Positions 9,706 through 18,839 of a stretch of DNA of 64,000 nt are shown piece by piece. Both the position numbers and the translations under genes were made by a program. A model generated the notes under the pieces. It was not told where the DNA came from. It did not search any database and saw only the letters and a program-made list of their open reading frames with translations. Numbering within the stretch: the first letter of the stretch is position 1; every line of letters starts with the position of its first letter. The DNA is from CAIWHR01 sp963708855 (GTDB lineage Bacteria; Pseudomonadota; Gammaproteobacteria; Burkholderiales; Casimicrobiaceae), in contig CAVPUM010000008.1 of NCBI GenBank assembly GCA_963708855.1, positions 124,001 to 188,000 of the forward strand, written 5' to 3'.

Positions 9706-10452
9706 ATGATCACCACGACGTTTCGCGACGATCTCTTCGCCGGCAAGGTCGCTCTGGTATCCGGCGGCACCAGCGGCATCGGCGCCGCGATCGCTGATGC
9801 GTTCGCGGCCTGCGGGGCGACGGTGACGGTCACCGGCGCGACGAGCGCGGAAGCCGACGCCGCCCGGGCGCAGCCGGGATTCCGCTGCCGTGATGCCGTG
9901 GTGCTCGACGTGCGCGACAACGCGGCGATCGCGGCCTTCGTGGCCGCGCTGCCGCGGCTCGACATCCTGGTGAACTGCGCGGGGACTATCCGACGCGGCG
10001 CCGAGCACGACCCCGCGATCTTTGCCGAAGTGCTGGACGTCAACCTGACGGGCACGATGCGCCTCTGCGCGGCGGCCCGACCGCTGCTGGCGCGAACGGG
10101 AGGGTGCATCGTCAATACCGCATCGATGCTGGCGTTCTTCGGCGGCGGCCTGGTCCCGGGCTACAGTGCGAGCAAGGGCGGCGTCGCGCAGCTCACGAAA
10201 TCGCTGGCAATTGCCTACGCAGCGGATAAGATCCGCGTCAACGCCATCGCTCCGGGCTGGATCGCCACGGCGCTCACGCAGCCGTTGCAGGACGATCCGG
10301 CGCGCAGCGCGGCCATTCTCGCGCGGACGCCGCTCGGGCGCTGGGGGAGGCCGGCCGACATCGCGGGCATCGTCGTGTTCCTGTGCACGCCGGCGGCGTC
10401 CTTCATCACCGGTGCGGTGATGCCGGTGGACGGGGGTTACCTCGTCACGTGA
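9706..10452 (+). CDS. Short-chain dehydrogenase/reductase
   Basis: 248 residues, intact classical SDR. The cofactor loop is SGGTSGIGAAIA (residues ~18-29); NCAGT, the catalytic Ser in VNTASML, YSASKGG with the Tyr/Lys pair, and the PVDGGYL end are all present. Acidic residues after strand 2 are not evident (GATSAEAD), so NADP may be used; this is inference. Its place after kdgK and before a cupin suggests oxidation or reduction of a sugar acid (a KduD-like role), but the substrate cannot be read from sequence. Confidence 0.85.
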   Translation: MITTTFRDDLFAGKVALVSGGTSGIGAAIADAFAACGATVTVTGATSAEADAARAQPGFRCRDAVVLDVRDNAAIAAFVAALPRLDILVNCAGTIRRGAEHDPAIFAEVLDVNLTGTMRLCAAARPLLARTGGCIVNTASMLAFFGGGLVPGYSASKGGVAQLTKSLAIAYAADKIRVNAIAPGWIATALTQPLQDDPARSAAILARTPLGRWGRPADIAGIVVFLCTPAASFITGAVMPVDGGYLVT

Positions 10453-10462
10453 GGCAGGGGGG

Positions 10463-10718
10463 ATGATGGACAAGGTTCCGCTCGGCAAGGTCGTGCAGTA
10501 TCTCGAAACGGGCGAATGGAAGGCCGCGCACCTGCTGGTGCAGAAGGACGCGTCGTCGCTGGGTTGCTGGGCGCACGGCATCGTCCATCTCATCGAAGGC
10601 GACCTCGACAACGCGAAATACTGGTATCGGCGGGCCCACCGCGCGCTGTCCGCACGGAAACACCGCCAACGCCGAAATCGCCGCGCTCAAGGCGACGTTG
10701 ACGGGCGGCGTGCATTGA
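10463..10718 (+). CDS. Small uncharacterised protein in the sugar-acid cluster (C-terminal frameshift)
   Basis: About 85 residues, starting MMDKVPLGKVVQYLETGEWK, with HGIVHLIEGDLDNAKYWYRRA in the middle. The helical pattern resembles a single tetratricopeptide-like hairpin. Removing one base near 10652 gives GNTANAEIAALKATLTGGVH and a stop at 10716-10718. I recognise the type as a conserved hypothetical protein of betaproteobacteria but know no function. It begins 10 bases after the SDR stop, so it is probably co-transcribed with the sugar genes. Confidence 0.6.
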
Positions 10719-10732
10719 ACGGTTCGGCCGGC

Positions 10733-11210
10733 ATGCGCGTGGCCGGTATCCGGCCCGACCTCGCGGTCGCGGCGATTCCGGCGGACGAGCGCGTCTGGGT
10801 GCCGCAGGCGCCCGATGTGTGGTTCCGCCCGCTGCTGCTCAACACGGTCACCGGCGGCTGGTGCAACCTGCTCCGCGTGCGCAAATCGGGCGTGCTGCAC
10901 CGGCACCGCCACCCGATGCTGGTCACCGGCTACGTGATCAAGGGGCGCTGGAAGTACCTGGAGCACGACTGGATCGCGGAGGAGGGCAGCTTCGTCTACG
11001 AACCGCCGGGCGAGATCCATACGCTTGACGGTGCCGGCGGACTGCCCCGAGATGATCACCTTCTTCAACATCGGCGGCGCGATGATCTATCTCGACGGCG
11101 ACGGCGAAACGATCGGCTACGAGGACGTGTTCACCAAGCTCGAGATGTGCCGGCGGCACTATGCCGCCGTCGGCCTCGGTGCCGACTACGTCGACGCGTT
11201 CGTCCGCTGA
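10733..11210 (+). CDS. Cupin-domain protein, 2,4'-dihydroxyacetophenone dioxygenase-like (frameshifted)
   Basis: ~158 residues. VWFRPLLLNTVTGGWCNLLRV is followed by the cupin metal motif HRHRHPMLVTGYVIKGRW (His-x-His and downstream Glu/Gly) and FVYEPPGEIHTL. After a one-base insertion near 11030 it continues CPEMITFFNIGGAMIYLDGDG and ends DYVDAFVR. This architecture is annotated in the ChrR-like/DAD family. A role in sugar-acid or aromatic metabolism cannot be decided; position at the end of the kdgK/SDR run suggests co-expression. The start ATG at 10733 lies 15 bases after the preceding stop. Confidence 0.7.
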
Positions 11211-11247
11211 CGCCGCAGGTCGGGACTCGGCCCGGCCTGCTCTCGCC

Positions 11248-11253
11248 TATAAT
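11248..11253 (+). promoter_or_regulatory. TATAAT box 6 nt before the crcB start
   Basis: A consensus -10 hexamer at 11248-11253 is followed by CGACCG and then the crcB ATG at 11260. Transcription would begin at or near the start codon, giving a leaderless or near-leaderless message. No good -35 is seen at the right distance. No fluoride-riboswitch-like structure fits in the short upstream gap. Confidence 0.5.
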
Positions 11254-11259
11254 CGACCG

Positions 11260-11641
11260 ATGTTCGGAGGCATCGTTGCCGTGGGAACCGGCGCCGCGCT
11301 TGGCGCGTGGCTGCGTTGGGGACTTGTCGGCGTGGCTCAATCCGCGCGTGCCGCATTTTCCGCTCGGCACGCTCGCGGCGAACCTGATCGGCGGCTATCT
11401 CGTCGGCTTCGCCGTCGCGTTCTTCGCCGCGCGCCACGAACTCCCGCCCGAAGTGCGGCTCTTCGCCATCACCGGCTTTCTCGGCGGGCTCACGACGTTC
11501 TCGACATTCTCGTCGGAAGTCACGCAACTGCTGCTGCGTGGCGAGTACTGGACCGGCGGCAGCCTGGCGCTCGCGCATCTCGCGGGCTCGCTGGTGCTGA
11601 CGATCGCCGGCATCGCAACGTTTCGCGCGCTCGCCGCCTGA
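11260..11641 (+). CDS. crcB: Fluoride exporter CrcB/Fluc (frameshifted)
   Basis: Small four-helix membrane protein that forms dual-topology fluoride channels. ~126 residues: MFGGIVAVGTGAALGAWLRW, then (one base removed near 11330) LSAWLNPRVPHFPLGTLAANLIGGYLVGF, with GTLAANLIG the family signature, and GFLGGLTTFSTFSSE, which carries the conserved TTFSTFS motif. It ends ATFRALAA. Three further hydrophobic segments are visible. Independent of the upstream sugar cluster if the TATAAT box at 11248 is used. Confidence 0.9.
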
Positions 11642-11677
11642 CGGCAACCCGTTTGCGCAAAATCACAGGAGAGATTC

Positions 11678-12652
11678 ATGCCCCACGCCATCCGCATCCA
11701 CGCCAACGGCGGTCCCGAAGTGCTGCGCTGGGAGGATGTCGCCGTCGGCGATCCCGGCCCGGGCGAAGCGCGCGTCCGCCACACGGCGGTCGGCGTCAAC
11801 TACATCGACACCTACCATCGCAGCGGCCTCTACAAGCTGCCGCTGCCGTCCGGCCTGGGTGCCGAGGCGGCAGGCGTCGTGGAGGCCGTCGGCTCCGGCG
11901 TCGAATGGGTGAAGCCCGGTGATCGCGTCGCGTACTGCGGCGGCCCGCTGGGCGCGTACAGCGAAGCGCGCATGATCCCTGCCGATCGTCTGGTCAAGCT
12001 GCCCGAAGGCATTTCGGAGCGCGTCGCCGCGACGCTGATGCTGAAGGGCCTCACCGTCCAGTATCTGTTCCGGCAGACCCACAAGCTCAAGGCCGGCGAC
12101 ACGATCCTGTTCCATGCGGCCGCCGGCGGCGTCGGCCTGATCGCGTGCCAGTGGGCGCGCGCGCTCGGCGTCACGATGATCGGCACCGTTGGCTCCGACG
12201 AGAAGGCCGCGCTCGCGAAGGCGAACGGCTGCACGCACACGATCGTCTACACGCGCGAGAATTTCGTCGAGCGCGTGAAGGCGCTCACCGGCGGCAAGGG
12301 CGTGCCGGTCGTCTACGACGGCATCGGCAAGGACACGTTTCCGGCGTCGCTCGACTGCCTGTCGCCGCGCGGCCTCTGGGTCAGCTTCGGCAACGCTTCG
12401 GGCGCGGTTCCGCCGGTCGACATCATGCTGCTGGCGCAGAAGGGCTCGCTCTACGCGACGCGCCCGACGCTCTTCACTCACACGGCGAAGCGCGAGGATC
12501 TGACCGCGATGGCCGGCGAGATGTTCGACCTCGTGCGGACCGGCAAGATCGTCAGCGAGCCGCGGCAGAGTTTCGCGCTCAAGGACGCGGCAGGCGCGCA
12601 CATCGCGCTCGAATCGCGCGGGACGACCGGGGCGACGGTGTTGCTGCCCTAG
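11678..12652 (+). CDS. qorA: NADPH:quinone oxidoreductase, MDR family
   Basis: 324 residues, intact. Zinc-free medium-chain dehydrogenase of the QOR type: IHANGGPEVLRWEDV at the N-terminus, VGVNYIDTYHRSGLYK, GAEAAGVVEAVGSGV, the NADPH Rossmann loop AAAGGVGLIACQWAR near residue 150, and a C-terminal SRGTTGATVLLP. Reduces quinones by one or two electrons. A GGAGA ribosome site precedes the ATG. Ends four bases before the convergent nnr stop. Confidence 0.92.
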   Translation: MPHAIRIHANGGPEVLRWEDVAVGDPGPGEARVRHTAVGVNYIDTYHRSGLYKLPLPSGLGAEAAGVVEAVGSGVEWVKPGDRVAYCGGPLGAYSEARMIPADRLVKLPEGISERVAATLMLKGLTVQYLFRQTHKLKAGDTILFHAAAGGVGLIACQWARALGVTMIGTVGSDEKAALAKANGCTHTIVYTRENFVERVKALTGGKGVPVVYDGIGKDTFPASLDCLSPRGLWVSFGNASGAVPPVDIMLLAQKGSLYATRPTLFTHTAKREDLTAMAGEMFDLVRTGKIVSEPRQSFALKDAAGAHIALESRGTTGATVLLP

Positions 12653-14130
12653 CGGGCGTTGAGCAGCTGCCGCGCGGCAGTCACGAGTTCGACGGCGGTG
12701 AGCCCCAGCGGGCCGCAGCCGGCGCGAACGCGCGCGTCCGCCGCCGCACCGTGCACGCACACGGCGAGGCGCAACGCGGTCTTCGCGTCGAGTCCCTGCG
12801 CCAGAAATGCGCCGACGAATCCGGCGAGGACGTCACCGGTACCGGCGCTCGCGAGGCCCGGGTTGCCGCTGGCATTGATGTCCCACGTCCCGTCCGGGTA
12901 GGCAAGGACGCTGCCCGCACCCTTGACGACGACCGCAGCGTGGAGCCTGGCGGCGAGCGCCTGCGCGGCCCCCAGCCGGTCCGCCTGAACGGCTCGCGGT
13001 GTCCGTGCCGAGCAGGCGCGCGGCTTCGGCCGGATGGGGTGTCGCGAGCGTGGGCGCCTCGCGTCCTGCGACGGCCGCCGACCAGCTCGGGATTCGCGGC
13101 GATCGCGTTCAGCGCGTCGGCGTCGAGCACGAGCGGCACCCGTTCGGCGATCGCCCGCGCCAGGATCGCCTTCGCGGACGGCAGCCGCGCCCAGCCCCGG
13201 ACCGCAGACCATCGCGCTGGCCCCGGTCGCCCAGGACCTGCATCGGCCCGCCGCAACATCAGCTCGGGCTGGCCCCAGTCCACGGCCGGCGGATTCCCGG
13301 CGACAAAGCCTATCCACACCTTGCCCGCGCCGGCGTGCAGTGCGCGCACGGCCAGCCAGCAGCGGCGCGCCCACCATGCCGTCGGCACCGCCGACGATGG
13401 CGAGCGTGCCGAAGGATCCCTTGTGCACGTTGCGCCTGCGCCGCGCCAGAACGGCGGGGAGATCTGCGGCGAGCGTGGTCCAGTCGAGCCGATGGCCTGC
13501 TGCCGGCGCCGTCGCTTCGGACTCGAGGCCGAGCGCATGAACGGACACGTCGCCGCAGAAGTCGATGCCGTCTCCGGTCAGCAACCCGGGCTTCAGGGCG
13601 ATGAACGTCGCGGTCGCGGCGGCGCGGATGGTCGGCCCGCGCGCCGCGCCGGTATCGGCGTCGAGCCCGCTTGGAACGTCGAGCGCCAGAATCGGAATGC
13701 CCGAGCCATTCGCGCGCTCGACCAGCGAGGCGTAGTCCGCGGCAAGCGGACGCGCGAGGCCGATGCCGAACAGCCCGTCGACGATGAGCGATCCGCGCCA
13801 TCCGGCGGGAATGTCGGTCCACGGTCGTTCCGCCCGCGCCGATGAAGGCGCGATGGGCGTCGCCCGCGTCCGGCGGCAGCCGCGCGGGATCGCCGCGAAA
13901 GACGACGGCCACGTCGAAGAACAGCTCGCGCAGTCGGCGCGCGACGACGAATGCGTCGCCGCCGTTGTTGCCGGGCCCCGCCAGCACGAGCACGGATCCG
14001 TCGCGCGCCCGCCATGCCGTCGGGCGACGTCGGCGGCGGCGAGCCCGGCACGCTCCATCAGCGGCTGCCCGCGGGCTGCGGCCTCCACGCGGCGCAACTC
14101 CTCGGTCCGGAATATCGGCAGCAGGCCCAT
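12649..14130 (-). CDS. nnr: Bifunctional NAD(P)HX epimerase / ADP-dependent NAD(P)HX dehydratase (frameshifted)
   Basis: Repairs hydrated NADH/NADPH. The N-terminal YjeF_N epimerase part starts MGLLPIFRTEELRRVE, then the NNGGD-type loop lies in a shifted frame; VDGLFGIGLARPL, ALDVPSGLDADTGAARG and FIALKPGLLTGDG follow. The C-terminal ribokinase-like dehydratase shows HKGSFGTLAIVGGADGMVGA and GNPGLASAGTGDVLAGF with the catalytic GTGD. Frame shifts occur in several places (around 13950-13830, 13350 and 13010) and sum to zero, so start and stop are in one frame. I take ATG 14130 over 14139, because a TATAAT box overlaps the latter. Confidence 0.88.
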   Translation of the reverse strand: MGLLPIFRTEELRRVEAAARGQPLMERAGLAAADVARRHGGRATDPCSCWRGPATTAATHSSSRADCASCSSTWPSSFAAIPRGCRRTRATPIAPSSARAERPWTDIPAGWRGSLIVDGLFGIGLARPLAADYASLVERANGSGIPILALDVPSGLDADTGAARGPTIRAAATATFIALKPGLLTGDGIDFCGDVSVHALGLESEATAPAAGHRLDWTTLAADLPAVLARRRRNVHKGSFGTLAIVGGADGMVGAPLLAGRARTARRRGQGVDRLCRRESAGRGLGPARADVAAGRCRSWATGASAMVCGPGLGAAAVREGDPGAGDRRTGAARARRRRAERDRRESRAGRRPSQDARRPRSRHPIRPKPRACSARTPRAVQADRLGAAQALAARLHAAVVVKGAGSVLAYPDGTWDINASGNPGLASAGTGDVLAGFVGAFLAQGLDAKTALRLAVCVHGAAADARVRAGCGPLGLTAVELVTAARQLLNAR

Positions 14131-14137
14131 GGCGACC

Positions 14138-14143
14138 ATTATA
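14138..14143 (-). promoter_or_regulatory. TATAAT box 7 nt before the nnr start
   Basis: On the minus strand TATAAT (14143-14138) is followed by GGTCGCC and ATG at 14130. The first possible ATG (14139) overlaps the box, which argues for 14130 and a leaderless message. Same layout as crcB, yciB and gspG in this window. Confidence 0.5.
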
Positions 14144-14208
14144 GGACGATGGCTCGCTCGCGCCGGCTCGCGTCAACGGCAGGTAGCGGCCGCCGCGACC
14201 CCCCCGCG

Positions 14209-14214
14209 TATAAT
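14209..14214 (+). promoter_or_regulatory. TATAAT -10 box upstream of purL
   Basis: Consensus hexamer 26 bases before the purL ATG, in the ~110-bp gap divergent from nnr. No convincing -35 hexamer. Here the spacing allows a short leader, unlike the boxes at crcB and nnr. No PurR-like operator or purine riboswitch is visible. Confidence 0.45.
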
Positions 14215-14240
14215 CCGGCTTTACGTCCTTCGTTCCGGGC

Positions 14241-17200
14241 ATGCCGCACCTCCTCACGCTGCGCGGGCGACACGCGCTGTCGCCGTTCCGCGTCGCCAAG
14301 CTCGGTGCCGCGCTCGCGGCGTCCCGACCGGACCACGCCGTGGTTTCCGTCGTGGCCGATTACTGGCATTTCGTCGAAGTCGCGCGCGGAGCTCACGTCC
14401 GCCGAGCAGGCGACGCTCGAGCGCCTGCTCACTTATGGCGCGCGCGATGCCGTTGCCGTCGACGGTGGCGAGTTGTTCGTCGTCGTCCCTCGTCCGGGGA
14501 CCGTTTCCCCGTGGTCGTCGAAGGCGACCGACATCGCGCAGAACTGCGGCCTTGCGCCGGTCGTGCGCATCGAACGCGGCGTGGGATATCAGGTGACAAC
14601 GCGCGGCGGGGCACCGCTTGCCGCGGCGGAGCGCGACGCTCTGTTGCCGCTGTTGCACGACCGGATGACCGAGGCGGTGCTGCCGCGCCTCGCGGACGCG
14701 CAGGCGCTGTTCGCGCACTTCCCGCCCAGGCCGCTCACCACGATTGCGCTTCTCGCGGAGGGTCCCGCGGCGATCGGGCGGGCGAATGCCGCCCTCGGAC
14801 TCGCGCTGGCGCCGGACGAGATCGATTATCTCACCGCGAGCTTCCGGCGGATGGGACGCGATCCGACCGACGTCGAGCTGATGATGTTCGCGCAGGCGAA
14901 CTCCGAGCACTGCCGGCACAAGATCTTCAACGCGCGCTGGATCGTCGACGGGGTCGAGCAGGAGCGCAGCCTGTTCGCAATGATTCGCCACACGCACGCG
15001 ACGAGCCCGCAGGGTACGATCGTCGCGTACGCCGACAACGCGGCGGTCATGGAAGGCGCCACCGTGCGCCGCTTCTATCCGGGTCCGGACGGCCGCTATG
15101 CGGCGCACGCGGAGACCACGCACATCCTGATGAAGGTCGAGACCCACAATCATCCGACGGCCATTGCGCCGTTTCCGGGTGCGGCGACGGGATCGGGCGG
15201 GCGAGATCCGCGACGAAGGCGCAACGGGGCGGGGCGCGAAGCCGAAAGCCGGGCTCACCGGATTCACGGTGTCGCACCTTCGCTTGCCGTCGTTGCCGCA
15301 ACCGTGGGAGCGCCACGACGGCAAGCCTGGCCGCATCGCTTCCGCGCTCGACATCATGCTCGAGGGGCCCATCGGGGGAGCGTCGTTCAACAACGAATTC
15401 GGGCGCCCGAACCTGCTCGGTTATTTCCGCACGTTCGAGCAGGAGGTCGCGGGCGAGGTGCGCGGCTATCACAAGCCGATCATGATCGCCGGCGGCCTCG
15501 GCAACATCCGCGCCGAGCACACCGCGAAAGACGCCGATTCCCGAGGGCGCGCTGCTGATCCAGCTCGGCGGGCCGGGCATGCTGATCGGACTGGGCGGCG
15601 GGGCCGCATCGTCGATGGCGACGGGCGCCAATGCCGCGGACCTCGATTTCGACTCCGTGCAGCGCGGCAACGCGGAGATCCAGCGCCGCGCGCAGGAGGT
15701 GATCGACCGTTGCTGGCAACTGGGTGACGCGAATCCCGATCCTGTCGATTCACGACGTCGGCGCCGGCGGGCTGTCGAATGCGTTTCCCGAGCTGGTTCA
15801 CGGCGGGGGCGCCGGCGCGGCATTTCGACCTGCGCCGCGTGCCGTCCGAGGAGCCGGGGATGGCGCCGCGCGAGATCTGGTGCAACGAAGCGCAGGAACG
15901 CTACGTGCTCGCCATTCGCGCCGAGGATCGCGACTCGCTTCGCCGCGATCTGCGAGCGCGAACGCTGTCCCCATGCGGTCGTCGGCACGGCCACGGCGCA
16001 CGAGCGGCTCGTCGTCGCCGACTCCCATTTCGGCAACCGGCCGGTCGACATGGACCTCGACGTGCTCTTCGGCAAGCCGCCGAAGATGACGCGCGATGCG
16101 GCTCATGTCGCCCGCGTGCTGCGGCCGCTCGACTTCTCCGGTGTCACGATCAGGGACGCGGCCTACCGGGTGCTGCAGTTGCCGGCGGTCGCCGACAAGA
16201 CGTTTCTGGTCACGATCGGCGACCGCACCGTGGGCGGTCTCTGCTCGCGCGATCCGATGGTCGGACCGTGGCAGGTTCCCGTCGCCGATGCCGCGGTGAC
16301 ACTGATGGACTTCGACGGCTACCGCGGCGAGGCGATGGCGATCGGCGAGCGCACGCCGCTCGCGCTGATCGACGCGCCGGCTTCGGGGCGCATGGCCGTG
16401 GCCGAGGCCATCACCAACATCGTGGCGGCCGGCATCGACCGGCTCTCCGACATCAAGCTTTCCGCGAACTGGATGGCGCCGGCGGGGCATCCCGGCGAGG
16501 ACGCCGCGCTCTACGATGCGGTGCGCGCCGTGGCCATGGAGCTCTGCCCGGCGCTGGGGATCAGCATTCCGGTCGGCAAGGACTCGATGTCGATGCGCAC
16601 GACATGGCGCGACGACGGTCGCGACAAGGCCGTCACCGCGCCGGTGTCGCTGATCGTGACGGCGTTCGCGCCGGTTCCGGACGTCCGGCGCGCGCTGACG
16701 CCGTTGCTGCGACGGGATCGCGGCGCCACCGAACTGCTCTGGATCGACCTCGGCGGGGGCAAGCGTCGTCTCGGCGGATCGGCGCTCGCGCAGGTGTACG
16801 GCCAGCTGGGTGACGTCGCGCCTGATCTCGATGATCCCGCGCTGCTCGTCGCGTTCTTCGCGGTGATCGCGGCATTGATCACCGAAGGCCGGCTGCTCGC
16901 GTATCACGACGTCAGCGACGGCGGGCTGTTCGCGACGCTCTGCGAGATGGCGTTCGCGTCGCGCGGCGGCCTCGATATCGCGCTCGCCGTCGCGCCCGGC
17001 GATCCGCTCGCCGTGTTGTTTGCCGAAGAGCCGGGCGCCGTCGTGCAGGTGCGCGCCGACGAGCGGGCGGCCATCGTGGCACGTCTGGTCGCAGCAGGAC
17101 TCGCGGTTCATGCCATCGGCGCGCCGGCAACCCACGACCGGATCAGGATCGCCCTGCGGGACCGCCTGCTGCTCGACGAATCGCGCATCGACCTTCACCG

Positions 17201-18135
17201 CGCATGGTCGGCGACGACGCACGAGCTGCAGCGGCTGCGCGACAATCCGGCGAGCGTCGACCAGGAATATGCGCAGCTGCTCGATGCGACGGACCCGGGA
17301 CTTGCGCCGGTGCTCACGTTCGACGCCGCGGAGGATGTCGCCGCCCCCTTCATCGCCAGGGGCTCGCGGCCGCCGATCGCGATCCTGCGCGAACAGGGCG
17401 TCAACGGGCAGGTCGAGATGGCGGCGGCATTCGACCGCGCAGGCTTCGCCGCCATCGACGTCCACATGACCGACCTGCTCAGCGGACGCGTGTCGCTGGG
17501 TGATTTCCGTGGTTTCGTCGCCTGCGGCGGATTTTCCTATGGCGACGTGCTGGGTGCGGGGGAGGGGTGGGCGAAGTCGATCCTGTTCAACACGCGGGCC
17601 CGCGACGACTTCGCGGCGTTCTTCGCGCGCGGCGACACTTTCGCCCTTGGCGTGTGCAACGGTTGCCAGATGATGAGCAACCTGTCCGAGCTCATTCCCG
17701 GAACGGCGCACTGGCCGCACTTCGTGCGCAACCGGTCCGAGCAGTTCGAGGCGCGCCTCGTGCTGCTGGAGGTGCAGCGCTCGCCGTCGCTCTTCTTCCG
17801 CGGCATGGAAGGCAGCCGCATCCCCGTTGCGACGGCGCATGGGGAAGGCTATGCCGAATTCAGCGACGCTCGCCCAGCGCATCGCGGCGCAGCCGCTGGT
17901 CGCGCTGCGCTTTGTGGACAATCGTGGACGGCCGACGGAAGCGTATCCTTGCAATGCCAACGGGTCGCCGGAGGGCGTCACGGGACTCACGACGGCCGAT
18001 GGCCGCTACACGATCCTGATGCCGCACCCCGAGCGCGTGTTTCGGACCGTGCAGATGTCATGGCATCCGGACGGCTGGGGCGAGGACTCGCCGTGGATGC
18101 GGATGTTCCGCAATGCGCGGGCGTGGCTGGGCTGA
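14241..18135 (+). CDS. purL: Phosphoribosylformylglycinamidine synthase, large single-chain form (frameshifted)
   Basis: Purine step 4: FGAR + glutamine + ATP to FGAM. ~1,298 codons, the size of the proteobacterial single-chain enzyme. N-terminal domain MPHLLTLRGRHALSPFR; ATP/FGAM synthase core with ANSEHCRHKIFNARW, KVETHNHPTAIAPFPGA and ASFNNEFGRPNLLGY; second repeat with FLVTIGDRTVGGL and ISIPVGKDSMSM; C-terminal glutamine amidotransferase with the nucleophile in GVCNGCQMMS and the PHPERVFR triad segment. Seven frame steps (near 14385, 15200, 15540, 15725, 15820, 15960, 17865) all go the same way, each undone by deleting one base. A long open frame on the opposite strand is a GC shadow. Confidence 0.93.
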
Positions 18136-18210
18136 GTGCCGGAGCCGTGGGGAAAGCGCCGGTGCGGGCCGCCGGTCGGCTTGCCGCCACGACGTGAGCG
18201 AGGAAAGGAA

Positions 18211-18826
18211 ATGACTCTGACGGTTTGGGCAATAGACGGCGTGATCCCGGTGGTCGATCCGACCGCTTATGTGCATCCGACCGCCGTGCTGATCGGCGAC
18301 GTGATCGTCGGCCCGGGCTGCTACATCGGTCCGGCCGCGTGCCTGCGCGGCGATTTCGGCCGGCTCGACATCCGCGCCGGAGCCAACGTGCAGGACACTT
18401 GCATTCTGCACGCGTACCCCGGCAACGAAACGGTGGTCGAGGAAGAGGGGCACATCGGCCACGGCGCCATCCTTCATGGCTGCACGGTCAAGCGCAACGC
18501 GCTCGTCGGAATGAACGCGGTCGTCAACGACAATGCGGTGATCGGCGAGTCCGCAGTCGTCGCGGCGCTGGCGTTCGTCAAAGCCGACATGATCGTGCCG
18601 CCCCGAACGCTGGTCGCGGGCGTGCCGGCTCGCGTGCTGCGCCTGTTGACCGACCGACGAGCTCGCCTGGAAGGCGGAGGGCACGGCGAGCTACCAGGAG
18701 CTCACGCGTCGCAGTTTCGCCACCATGCGCGCGACGGCGCCGCTCGCGGCCCCCGAGCCTGATCGGCGGCGCATCGATCTGCCGGAATTGCTGCCCCTGT
18801 CGGCGCGGAAGGCCCGGCTGGCCTGA
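18211..18826 (+). CDS. paaY: PaaY-like gamma-carbonic-anhydrase-family hexapeptide protein (C-terminal frameshift)
   Basis: ~204 residues. Left-handed beta-helix repeats (PTAVLIGDVIVGPGCYIGP, LVGMNAVVNDNAVIGES) with metal-ligand histidines in ILHAYPG and EGHIGHGAILHGC. The N-terminus MTLTVWAIDGVIPVVDPTA and the C-terminal helix, read after removing one base near 18655 (ELAWKAEGTASYQELTRR to LPELLPLSARKARLA), match PaaY of the phenylacetate pathway, a thioesterase/carbonic anhydrase homologue. No other paa genes are in view, so a general role is equally possible. Confidence 0.8.
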
Positions 18827-18839
18827 CACCGTTGCTGCC

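Noticed and set aside
11211..11259. Fluoride riboswitch before crcB
   Set aside because: The gap is under 50 bases and contains a TATAAT box six bases before the ATG; there is no room for the riboswitch fold in a transcript starting there.
12145..13845. 566-codon open frame on the plus strand
   Set aside because: Covers the end of qorA in a wrong frame and the antisense of nnr; arginine/proline-rich composition and no family match.
15798..17990. 730-codon open frame on the minus strand
   Set aside because: Shadow of purL; the plus-strand translation is recognisably PurL throughout.
646..18135. Reading the split genes (OsmC, uraD, dgoK, purL and others) as pseudogenes
   Set aside because: Breaks are one-base steps in a constant direction, conserved motifs remain on both sides, and essential genes such as pheT and thrS show the same pattern, so sequence errors are the simpler explanation.
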